Source: Pseudochelatococcus sp047501465 (GTDB taxonomy: Bacteria > Pseudomonadota > Alphaproteobacteria > Rhizobiales > Beijerinckiaceae). Taken from it: a stretch of 64,000 nt of DNA. The stretch lies in contig NZ_JAZDRL010000001.1 of NCBI RefSeq assembly GCF_047501465.1, forward strand, positions 992,001 through 1,056,000, in the 5' to 3' direction. Below, piece by piece: positions 26,735 through 34,706 of this stretch (positions are counted from its first letter, which is position 1; each line of letters begins with the position of its first letter). The position numbers and the translations under genes were made by a program. Under the pieces are notes generated by a model. It saw nothing but the letters and a program-made list of their open reading frames with translations. It was not told the origin of the DNA and did no database searches.

Positions 26735-26758
26735 CCTGATCTTTAGTGAAAGATCAGG
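26735..26758. promoter_or_regulatory. Perfect inverted repeat between carA and yqeY
   Basis: CCTGATCTTT and AAAGATCAGG with loop AGTG, without a T-run on either side, in the promoter region of two divergent genes. It is a candidate operator or leader hairpin. Confidence 0.5.
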
Positions 26759-26807
26759 TCATTCGTCAATTGATATCATCTGCCACTGAGCACATTAAGG
26801 ATCTACC

Positions 26808-27263
26808 ATGCGTGAACGTCTGACCACATCCCTCAAGGAAGCCATGCGCGCAGGCGATAAGCCACGCCTGTCCACCATCCGGCTTATTCAGGCGGCCCTG
26901 AAGGATAAGGACATTGAAGCGCGCGGCGCGGGTAAGGAGCAGACCAGTGAAGATGAAATCCTCTCCCTGCTGCAAAAGCTGATCAAGCAGCGCCAGGAAT
27001 CAGCCAAGATCTACGCTGAAAACGGCCGCACTGAACTTGCTGAGCAGGAAAATGCAGAGGCTGCCATCATCGCCTCTTTCCTGCCTGCACAGCTGGACGA
27101 AGCAGAAGTCGCCGCCGCCATTGAAGCTGCAATCGCAGAAACCGGCGCTGAAGGCATCAAGGACATGGGCCGCGTCATCGCGCTGCTGAAGGAACGTTTC
27201 GCCGGACGTCTTGATTTCGCCAAGGCCAGCGGCTTGGTAAAGACTCGACTGTCACAAGGCTAA
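26808..27263 (+). CDS. GatB/YqeY domain-containing protein
   Basis: 151 residues, full length for the YqeY family. It begins MRERLTTSLKEAMRAGDK and has LSTIRLIQAALKDKDIE, then the acidic helical linker and AAIEAAIAETGAEGIKDMGRVIALLKERFAGRLDF. The domain equals the C-terminal tRNA-binding part of GatB (amidotransferase), but stand-alone YqeY has no settled function; a link to tRNA handling is inferred. In this order it commonly lies divergent from carA and close to dnaG/rpoD, as here. Confidence 0.92.
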   Translation: MRERLTTSLKEAMRAGDKPRLSTIRLIQAALKDKDIEARGAGKEQTSEDEILSLLQKLIKQRQESAKIYAENGRTELAEQENAEAAIIASFLPAQLDEAEVAAAIEAAIAETGAEGIKDMGRVIALLKERFAGRLDFAKASGLVKTRLSQG

Positions 27264-27275
27264 ACACAATATACG

Positions 27276-27305
27276 CGGCATTTCCCGACTGACCGGGAAA
27301 TGCCG
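27276..27305 (+). terminator. Strong hairpin after yqeY
   Basis: A perfect 12-bp stem CGGCATTTCCCG / CGGGAAATGCCG with a 6-nt loop, 12 bp after the stop. There is no T-run, so it may act as a 3' end protector or a Rho-dependent end rather than a classical terminator. Confidence 0.6.
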
Positions 27306-27511
27306 TCAGAGACAGGATGCAGGACAATGAGCCTGTTATCATCACCCAATTATCCCTGCTGCCCAATGAAGGCTTTACAAGAAACGCAATACTAGGGATA
27401 CATTCCTTACAAAGGCCAGCTTATCGAAAGAATTAAAAATCATTACATTCATATTTCTAACAAAATTATTCTATTTATCGCCATCAAATAATTCCATCTT
27501 CAGGGCACCAA

Positions 27512-28144
27512 ATGCAAATTCCAAATGTTCCCTTCCTTCCTCTTTTATCGGGCTATCTACACTTACAACGCAATGATAGAGATTTCTATCCATTTCAACT
27601 TACATTTCCGGCCGCCACCAATGTGATCGCCGGAGCAATTATTGCTGCGTCTACAAGTGCACAACTCACTGCCACGCAACTCATCACGAATGCCGCCTCT
27701 CTAGCGGCGGCATCAGCCACTGTCAGAGCCGTCTCCTGGATTGTAGGCAGCGGCGCTATTGCCACCGGTGCAGGTGTAGTTGTGGGGGGGGCTCTGGGAG
27801 TTGGTTCTCTTTTTATAGACTGGGGACTGTATATCGCACTCTTCAGGCACCATGGAGAATTTGCAGACCGAGCAGCTATATGGCTTGATGGATTTATAAC
27901 GTCACTACATTGGCATTCATTGCTACTTAACGCCAAGTCTTGCCTTGGCCTGGTAACAGCAGAAATGCTAAACAGTATTGATGAAGATAAAATATCACAT
28001 ATAAGCTTACGTATATTGCACCGTCTGCCCAGCGAGGAGATTGAGAAAATAGAAGACCGGATTATTAATCATCTTCCATATGACGAAACGATACATTCCA
28101 TACGCAATCCGCTGCATTATCCGTTCCCCGGGGAATATTACTAG
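27512..28144 (+). CDS. Orphan membrane protein, unknown function
   Basis: 210 residues, not recognised. Two long Ala/Gly-rich hydrophobic stretches (about 34-70 and 72-112, including GSGAIATGAGVVVGGALGVG) would form at least two membrane helices with glycine-zipper spacing; the C-terminal 80 residues are polar and helical (HISLRILHRLPSEEIEKIEDR). No signal peptide. AGGG lies 8 nt before the ATG. The DNA is AT-richer than yqeY and dnaG, which it separates. The layout (polar ends, central hydrophobic hairpin) resembles the orphan at 32994 and, loosely, membrane-inserted effectors or bacteriocins. This is only a shape argument. Confidence 0.65.
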   Translation: MQIPNVPFLPLLSGYLHLQRNDRDFYPFQLTFPAATNVIAGAIIAASTSAQLTATQLITNAASLAAASATVRAVSWIVGSGAIATGAGVVVGGALGVGSLFIDWGLYIALFRHHGEFADRAAIWLDGFITSLHWHSLLLNAKSCLGLVTAEMLNSIDEDKISHISLRILHRLPSEEIEKIEDRIINHLPYDETIHSIRNPLHYPFPGEYY

Positions 28145-28397
28145 AAAAATTACATTTACACTTGCTAATCATGCTTGATTATTAGATTTTTCTTAAGAAA
28201 TAGAACATGCAGGAAATTGCATAACCCAAAACGCAAAGCGACATGTTACCTGGGCGGAGAAATTGTGCAAAGATAATGGGGATTGCGGGGATTGTAGCTT
28301 GCCCTTGCTTCTTTAACCGCCCATCTGTGCCTTTTTGGTACATAGCTATTTGTGTGAGCGCTATCATTCTCGCGCACTGTTGAGCAGAGGACATCAA

Positions 28398-30374
28398 TTG
28401 CGCTACCCGCCTTCGCTGCTTGAAGAAATAAGAGCGCGCCTGCCCGTATCGGCAGTCGTGGGGAAGCGCGTACGCTTGATCAAGGCAGGGCGTGAATGGA
28501 AAGGGTTATCCCCCTTCAATGCTGAAAAAACCCCATCGTTTTATGTCAACGATCAAAAAGGGTTTTATCATTGCTTCTCCTCCGGCAAGCATGGGGATAT
28601 TTTCTCGTTTCTGATTGAAACTGAAGGCATGCCCTTTCCTGAAGCTGTAGAGCGCCTTGCTGCAGAAGCGGGAGTGCCCTTGCCCGTTTCCACACCTGAA
28701 GCAACGCGCGAAGAAGCCCGGCGCAACGATCTTTATGAGGTGGTGGAGCTTGCTGCCGCCTTCTTCGAGGCAACTCTTGCAAGCAATGCGGGTCGGGAAG
28801 CGCGTGCCTATCTGGAGCGCCGCGGCATGGGCCTGAAAACCCAGCAAACATTCCGCCTTGGCTATGCACCGGGTGATCGTTTCGCCTTGCGAGATCATCT
28901 GATGCAAAAGGGCATCTCGCACGAAGCGATGATCGAGGCTGGCCTGCTCATTACCCATGAAGACACTGCTGTACCTTATGACCGGTTCCGTGATCGTGTG
29001 ATGTTCCCCATCCACGATCAACGCGGCAAGGTGATTGCTTTCGGCGGCCGTGCCATGCGCACCGATGCGCCGGCTAAATATTTGAACTCATCTGAAACAC
29101 CGCTTTTTCATAAGGGGCGCGTACTTTATAATCTGCACAATGCCCGCAAGGCTGCATCTGATAAAAGCGAAGTTATCGCGGTTGAAGGCTATGTTGACGT
29201 CATCGCCATGACGATGGCTGGTTTTGCACAAACAGTAGCGCCACTTGGCACCGCCCTCACTGGTGATCAGGTCACGCTATTATGGCGCATGGCTGACGAA
29301 CCTATCCTATGCTTTGATGGCGACGCTGCAGGCCAGCGCGCGGCCTATCGTGCAATTGATACGGCATTGCCATTGCTAGCCCCGGGCAAGTCGATCCGTT
29401 TCGCGCTACTGCCCGAAGGGCAAGATCCGGATGATCTCTTTCGTGCAGGCGGCACTGAAGCTATTGCTACCGTGTTGCAACAGGCCCGCCCTTTAGCCGA
29501 AATGTTATGGGCACGTGAAGTTGAACATGGTCCGCTTGACACCCCGGAACGACGGGCAGCACTTGAACGACGCCTGAAAGATGCTGTAGGTCAAATCGCT
29601 GATGAAACCATACGCCGCCACTATGGCGCCGATATCATGAACCGCCTGCGCGGTCTGCTGCCCGCACAAGGGGTGGCACGGAGTGAAAACTGGGCGCAAC
29701 AATCCAGCCGCTCCAAATCTGGTGGCGATTGGAAGTCCAACAACGACTGGCGCGCCAATGCCGGTGTCCGTGGCGGTAATTATCGGAGCGGTTCACCACG
29801 CGGGAACGCCGCTCTGGCTGCTTCTCTCGCGCCACCTCGTGCCTCTGCATCTCTCGCAAGCCATCCGATGTTTGCGCCAACCCGCGGTGAGTCTCCTCGC
29901 GAGGCAATGATTGTGCTCGGCGTTTTAGCCCATCCTGCCTTACTGGATGTCTTTATAGAGGACATCGCAGCGCTCGATTTTTCCGGCCCGCTGGCGCTGG
30001 CGTTACGCGCACGGCTGATGGAGCTCGCAGCTGATGGCGAGGCCGATGCCCAGGCCATTCGCGACCGGATTGAAATGGCAGGGCTTGCTACCTCCGTCGC
30101 CCGTCTTGTGCATGTAATGATACCGGGTGATCGCTGGATTCTTGCTGCCAGCAGCGCCGAAGATGAAGTATCTGCCGCTCTTCGACAGGCTGTCACCTTG
30201 CAAAGACGCTCGCGCACGCTACATACGGAACTCAGAGCTGCAGCAAATGCGTTGGCTGAGGACGATAGTGAGGCGAATCTGGCTTGGTTGATGGATATTC
30301 AAGCTCAGGTCAACTCCAAGAAAGGAGCTGAGGCCGATGAAGACCAACTACCAGAGCTTGATGACATTAACTGA
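28398..30374 (+). CDS. dnaG: DNA primase
   Basis: 658 residues. It makes RNA primers for replication. The start is TTG at 28398: GAGGA is 6 nt upstream and the protein then opens MRYPPSLLEEIRARLPVS, the family N-terminus. The zinc-binding domain is degenerate: the usual CPFH reads SPFN (38-41) and the second Cys pair reads CFSS (59-62), leaving one of four ligands. The TOPRIM domain is intact (VEGYVDVIAM, LCFDGDAAGQRAA). A Gly/Ser/Asn-rich linker (about 440-480) precedes the C-terminal DnaB-interacting helices. rpoD follows, as in the classical macromolecular-synthesis order. Confidence 0.96.
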   Translation: MRYPPSLLEEIRARLPVSAVVGKRVRLIKAGREWKGLSPFNAEKTPSFYVNDQKGFYHCFSSGKHGDIFSFLIETEGMPFPEAVERLAAEAGVPLPVSTPEATREEARRNDLYEVVELAAAFFEATLASNAGREARAYLERRGMGLKTQQTFRLGYAPGDRFALRDHLMQKGISHEAMIEAGLLITHEDTAVPYDRFRDRVMFPIHDQRGKVIAFGGRAMRTDAPAKYLNSSETPLFHKGRVLYNLHNARKAASDKSEVIAVEGYVDVIAMTMAGFAQTVAPLGTALTGDQVTLLWRMADEPILCFDGDAAGQRAAYRAIDTALPLLAPGKSIRFALLPEGQDPDDLFRAGGTEAIATVLQQARPLAEMLWAREVEHGPLDTPERRAALERRLKDAVGQIADETIRRHYGADIMNRLRGLLPAQGVARSENWAQQSSRSKSGGDWKSNNDWRANAGVRGGNYRSGSPRGNAALAASLAPPRASASLASHPMFAPTRGESPREAMIVLGVLAHPALLDVFIEDIAALDFSGPLALALRARLMELAADGEADAQAIRDRIEMAGLATSVARLVHVMIPGDRWILAASSAEDEVSAALRQAVTLQRRSRTLHTELRAAANALAEDDSEANLAWLMDIQAQVNSKKGAEADEDQLPELDDIN

Positions 30375-30814
30375 ACAGAGCAATTGCATATCTAAATGAA
30401 TGGTCTTAATTCGCTGTTTTTGAGCGTATACCATGCCGAGAGATAGACTCTCGCGGTAAGTATGGATATTGCAGCGCAATGGTATAATAGGTGGATGGTG
30501 ATTCTCTGGGCGTAATTCATGCATAAGCTGCACACAAGTGTAGTGGCATAGAGCTATCCTGAGGCAATCACCTGCAAAGGTTTCGCATCTGCTCGGATTA
30601 TCTTGATGCCTCCTGCGGCATGAGAAAAACCTGCAGGCGTCGTTGGTGGATGTAATGGTCGGTGGCTGCCGTCAAAGCATCGGATCGACATCGAACTGAA
30701 AGGCGGAAAGCGCTTTTCGGGCATTTCGATGTTTTAATAATTGGCCGGAGATGGGAGGCGTTTTGGCATGAACGCATCCTGTTCTGGTGACGGCCAGTGT
30801 GAGTGGAGCAAGGC
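30375..30814. other. Intergenic region upstream of rpoD
   Basis: About 440 bp between dnaG and rpoD. It presumably carries the rpoD promoter(s). TATACCAT (30427-30434) and ATGGTATA (30479-30486) could pair around an inner CGAGAG/CTCTCG stem, giving a long hairpin. No known RNA family recognised. Confidence 0.5.
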
Positions 30815-32854
30815 ATGGCGACGAAGACGACAGAGCGCGAAGAAAATCAGGAAGTGGCCGAAGCGCCTGCCGATAATAGCCCGCTGCTCGACCTTAGCGA
30901 TGCCGCCGTACGGCGCATGGTCAAGCTCGCCAAGAAGCGTGGCTATGTTACGTATGATGAGCTGAACGAAGTTCTGCCGCCTGAAGAATTCACCTCCGAG
31001 CAGATTGAGGACATCCTCTCGCAACTGAGCGAGATGGGTATCAACGTGATCGAGTCCGAAGAAGCTGATGCAGAAAACGGCGAAAGCGGCGAAGCTTCAG
31101 AGGATGAAGTCGAGGGCGGCGATCTCGTGGAGGCTTCCCGCTCTTCCATGCCTGTAAAGGCGGAAAAGACCAGCGAACCAACTGAACGCACCGATGATCC
31201 TGTACGCATGTACTTGCGTGAAATGGGTTCGGTCGAACTGCTATCGCGCGAGGGCGAAATTGCCATTGCGAAGCGTATCGAGGCTGGGCGCGAAGCGATG
31301 ATCGCGGGTCTATGCGAAAGTCCTCTGACTTTCCAGGCCATCATCATCTGGCGCGACGAGCTGAACGAAGCCAAAGTGCTTCTTCGCGATGTCATCGACC
31401 TTGAAGCCACCTATGCTGATCCCGAAGGCAAGGGCATTGTTGAAGAAGCGAATGAAGGCGAAGGGAATGAGGAGCAGGAAGAAGGCGCTCCTCGTCTACG
31501 TGAGCCTGCTAGCGACGACCGCCAGGATCAGGAAGAAAAAGACCCTTCGGTAGAAGGCGATCTTGACGAAGACGACATGGAAAATAACGTGTCGCTTTCA
31601 GCCATGGAGGCTGAGCTCAAGCCGCGCGTACTGGAGACGTTTGATCGCATCGCCGATAATTACAAAAAACTGCGCCGCCTGCAGGATCAGGATATCGAAA
31701 ACCGCTTGCAGAATCTTAAGCTTTCTCCAGCTCAAGAGCGCAAGTATCGCAAGCTCAAAGACGAAATCATCGTCGATGTTAAATCACTATCACTGAACCA
31801 GAACCGCATCGATGCATTGGTTGAGCAACTTTACGACATCAACAAGCGTCTGATCGGGCTTGAAGGCCGCCTGATGCGTCTGGCTGAAAGCTATGGCGTT
31901 AAGCGCGATGACTTTCTGCGTCAACACCAGGGTTCCGAACTTGATCCCAAGTGGATCCTGCGCGTGTCAAAGCTTGGCACACGAGGCTGGAAGGAATTCG
32001 TGGCACACGACAAGGATCGCATCCGCGAGCTGCGGCAGGAAGTGCAGGAGCTCGCCTCTGAGACCGGTCTCGAAATTCTTGAATTCCGCAAGATCGTCGC
32101 TTTCGTCCAGAAGGGCGAGAAAGAAGCACGGCAAGCGAAGAGAGAGATGATCGAGGCCAACTTGCGCCTCGTGATTTCGATTGCCAAAAAATACACCAAC
32201 CGTGGTTTGCAGTTCCTCGATCTCATTCAGGAAGGCAATATCGGCCTGATGAAGGCGGTCGACAAGTTCGAATACCGGCGTGGTTACAAGTTCTCGACCT
32301 ATGCAACCTGGTGGATACGGCAGGCGATCACACGTTCGATCGCCGACCAGGCACGCACGATTCGTATTCCTGTGCACATGATTGAAACGATCAACAAGAT
32401 CGTGCGCACTTCGCGCCAGATGCTGCATGAGATCGGTCGTGAGCCGACACCTGAAGAGCTGGCAGAAAAGCTCGCCATGCCGCTTGAAAAGGTGCGCAAG
32501 GTGCTGAAAATCGCCAAGGAGCCAATCTCGCTCGAAACGCCAATCGGCGACGAGGAAGATAGCCACCTGGGCGATTTCATCGAGGATAAGAACGCGATCC
32601 TACCCATTGATGCGGCGATCCAGTCCAACCTGCGTGAAACGACAACGCGCGTATTGGCCTCGCTGACACCGCGTGAGGAGCGTGTGCTGCGCATGCGCTT
32701 TGGTATCGGCATGAACACCGACCATACGCTTGAGGAGGTCGGCCAGCAGTTTTCAGTAACACGTGAGCGTATCCGTCAGATTGAAGCAAAGGCGCTACGC
32801 AAGCTGAAGCATCCTTCACGCTCGCGCAAACTGCGTAGCTTCCTCGATAACTAG
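30815..32854 (+). CDS. rpoD: RNA polymerase primary sigma factor (sigma-70)
   Basis: 679 residues. Region 1.1 lies at about 20-85 (VKLAKKRGYVTYDELNEVLP), an acidic linker and the long non-conserved region follow region 1.2 (DPVRMYLREMGSVELLSREGE), regions 2.1-2.4 contain LQEGNIGLMKAVDKFEYRRG and KFSTYATWWIRQAITRSI, and region 4.2 contains TLEEVGQQFSVTRERIRQIE. It directs RNA polymerase to housekeeping promoters. I start at the ATG at 30815, 6 nt after GGAG; a GTG at 30803 adds four residues. A strong hairpin follows the stop. Confidence 0.97.
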   Translation: MATKTTEREENQEVAEAPADNSPLLDLSDAAVRRMVKLAKKRGYVTYDELNEVLPPEEFTSEQIEDILSQLSEMGINVIESEEADAENGESGEASEDEVEGGDLVEASRSSMPVKAEKTSEPTERTDDPVRMYLREMGSVELLSREGEIAIAKRIEAGREAMIAGLCESPLTFQAIIIWRDELNEAKVLLRDVIDLEATYADPEGKGIVEEANEGEGNEEQEEGAPRLREPASDDRQDQEEKDPSVEGDLDEDDMENNVSLSAMEAELKPRVLETFDRIADNYKKLRRLQDQDIENRLQNLKLSPAQERKYRKLKDEIIVDVKSLSLNQNRIDALVEQLYDINKRLIGLEGRLMRLAESYGVKRDDFLRQHQGSELDPKWILRVSKLGTRGWKEFVAHDKDRIRELRQEVQELASETGLEILEFRKIVAFVQKGEKEARQAKREMIEANLRLVISIAKKYTNRGLQFLDLIQEGNIGLMKAVDKFEYRRGYKFSTYATWWIRQAITRSIADQARTIRIPVHMIETINKIVRTSRQMLHEIGREPTPEELAEKLAMPLEKVRKVLKIAKEPISLETPIGDEEDSHLGDFIEDKNAILPIDAAIQSNLRETTTRVLASLTPREERVLRMRFGIGMNTDHTLEEVGQQFSVTRERIRQIEAKALRKLKHPSRSRKLRSFLDN

Positions 32855-32860
32855 TGCATT

Positions 32861-32895
32861 AATGCTGCGCGCCATTTTGCGCGCGCAGCATTTCC
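32861..32895 (+). terminator. Hairpin terminator of rpoD
   Basis: A perfect 12-bp stem AATGCTGCGCGC / GCGCGCAGCATT with an 8-nt loop, 6 bp after the stop; only a short T-run follows. Confidence 0.65.
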
Positions 32896-32993
32896 TGAAA
32901 CATCAAATACACATTTTAGCCTTACTTGTCACAATTTTGCCGCAATTATTTGTTTTACATAATGCATAATTTATTATTTTTTGGAGATTTATG

Positions 32994-33647
32994 ATGTCGA
33001 ATGATAGCGTATCTATTGCCATCGGTAATTTGTCCCATACTATCCCTCCTCTCTTCCAACTTTTAATACCTCGAAACACCAATCCCAATACGGGACAAAC
33101 TGATTCTGGCCGCACTGTTACTTGGATGAATAGCGTACAAGTGAATATAGCGCGTTCTTTTAGCTTGGTTGGTGGAGCTATAGGCAGTTTAGTAGGCTGT
33201 ATTATTGGCGCAGCAGTTAGTTTAGGCAAAGCTCTAGAAAATTGCATTTGCAAACAAGTTAATTCATTCGATCACAATTACAGGCAGAATAGCCCCTGGA
33301 ACTTCAACAATATCAGAAGAGAAAGCGCGGTAATAGGTGGCATTGTGTGCGCACTTCCCGGAGTTATTGTAGGAAGTATCGTCTCCAGTGTCATTGTTCC
33401 CCCTGTATCCGCTATCGCAAATCTTATAAGCAACTCAAGCTTGAAGAATCCTGCTTGCAATCCAAATGAATTTGCTTGCGATCCAGGGGATATTACTTTC
33501 GATCCAAATGGCTTTTCTTGCGCCTCACAGGATATTGCTTACAATCCAAAAAACGACACGCCTTCTCTCCAGATATCATATGAATTCTCACAAACAGTAG
33601 ATAAGATTGCTGCGCCAAACAGTGCACCCAGCGTTGATTATTCATAG
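32994..33647 (+). CDS. Orphan membrane protein with C-terminal heptapeptide repeats
   Basis: 217 residues, not recognised. A Ser/Asn-rich N-terminus is followed by two glycine-rich hydrophobic segments (SLVGGAIGSLVGCIIGAAVS, about 57-76, and GGIVCALPGVIVGSIVSSVI, about 114-133), then five heptapeptide repeats (about 154-188) of the type xCNPNEF, and a polar tail. Several cysteines lie in the repeats. There is no cleavable signal peptide. ATGs stand at 32991 and 32994; GGAG is 7 nt from the second. The DNA is AT-rich and the gene stands alone between rpoD and a DeoR regulator. It shares its double-hairpin shape with the orphan at 27512. Confidence 0.65.
   Translation: MSNDSVSIAIGNLSHTIPPLFQLLIPRNTNPNTGQTDSGRTVTWMNSVQVNIARSFSLVGGAIGSLVGCIIGAAVSLGKALENCICKQVNSFDHNYRQNSPWNFNNIRRESAVIGGIVCALPGVIVGSIVSSVIVPPVSAIANLISNSSLKNPACNPNEFACDPGDITFDPNGFSCASQDIAYNPKNDTPSLQISYEFSQTVDKIAAPNSAPSVDYS
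33453..33557 (+). repeat. Five tandem 21-bp repeats inside the 32994 gene
   Basis: Units begin at 33453, 33474, 33495, 33516 and 33537 and encode ACNPNEF, ACDPGDI, TFDPNGF, SCASQDI and AYNPKND. They are diverged but in phase, so the array is an old protein-level repeat. Confidence 0.75.
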
Positions 33648-33756
33648 ATCCAAAATATAAAACTTAAGCATCTTCTATTAATAAGCATGATGCCGTGTAA
33701 TGGAGATAAAAACTATCTTCATTACTCAGGCATTTGATTTGAAGCGACCAAGGATT

Positions 33757-34551
33757 CTAGTTGCGGTCAAACGCGATTTCGACCCCTGCCTTTTCAAGGC
33801 TTTCGAAGACCCGTGATGGCGGCATTTCATTAGTAACGAGTGTATGCACGCGCGTGGCATCCAGAACACGGGCAATCGCCGGGCGCAATAATTTTGCTTC
33901 CTCACCTGCAGCAATGACACGTGACGCCCGTGCTGCAACTGCCTGCTTAATAGAAACCTTGGCTAAATCGAAATCCATCAAAGCGCCATCGTCATCAATA
34001 CCAGAAAAGCCCAGCACAGCGACGTCAAAGCGAAAACGTGAAATTGCCTCACGCGCCCACTCATCCGTCAAAGAACCATCTGGCCCACGGACGATCCCAC
34101 CCGTGACAAACACTTCGGCATCTTGCTCGGAAGATAGAATAGTTGCTGTTGCCAAGCTTGAGGTAAATACGCGCAGGCCGCTTCGCCCACGCAATGCACG
34201 CGCAACAGCCTCAACTGTTGTACCCACATCAAGAAACACGCTCTCTCCAGGCTTGATCCGAGAAACCACAAGACGTGCAATACGTTCCTTGGCTTCCGCA
34301 GACGTAACCCGTTTTTCTGCATAACCGAGCCGAACAGAAGCCTCTCGTACCCCTGCCCCCCCATGAAAACGTTGAAGCAGCAGCTGTTCATCCAGAAAGA
34401 TAATATCGCGACGGACGGTCTGTGTAGAGACGTCAAAATGTCGGGCAAGCGAATCAATGGTTGCAAAGCCCTGAGTGTGCACGATTGATAAAATTTCTTC
34501 CTGACGTCCTGACAGGTTCCCCTCGTCAGTAACGCTCAATTGCTCGTTCAT
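33757..34551 (-). CDS. DeoR/GlpR family transcriptional regulator
   Basis: 264 residues. An N-terminal DeoR helix-turn-helix (about 15-65, RQEEILSIVHTQGFATIDSLARHFDVSTQTVRRDI) is followed by the DeoR C-terminal sensor domain with VFLDVGTTVEAVARAL and the VTGGIVRGPDGSL and FSGIDDDGALMDFD blocks, which binds phosphorylated sugars in characterised members. It lies on the same strand as the ABC importer genes further upstream, separated from them by the cyclase gene, so control of the importer and a sugar- or polyol-phosphate signal are plausible. GAGGGG lies 4-5 nt before the ATG. Confidence 0.9.
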   Translation of the reverse strand: MNEQLSVTDEGNLSGRQEEILSIVHTQGFATIDSLARHFDVSTQTVRRDIIFLDEQLLLQRFHGGAGVREASVRLGYAEKRVTSAEAKERIARLVVSRIKPGESVFLDVGTTVEAVARALRGRSGLRVFTSSLATATILSSEQDAEVFVTGGIVRGPDGSLTDEWAREAISRFRFDVAVLGFSGIDDDGALMDFDLAKVSIKQAVAARASRVIAAGEEAKLLRPAIARVLDATRVHTLVTNEMPPSRVFESLEKAGVEIAFDRN

Positions 34552-34706
34552 ACGCCCCTCATTCTTTCGATGATGTTACGTGTTTGGCCTGCTTCGCAGA
34601 CATTTTATCTCCCTTAGTAGATCATAAAGACGCACAGACGTAATCACAAGTACCCGTTTCAAGAGGCATGTTGAACACTTTTCAGATTATGGGGTGTTTA
34701 GGCATT

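Noticed and set aside
30427..30486. Possible long hairpin upstream of rpoD (TATACCAT/ATGGTATA arms) as a small RNA
   Set aside because: The arms are far apart and AT-rich, and no terminator or promoter frames it; not enough to call an RNA.
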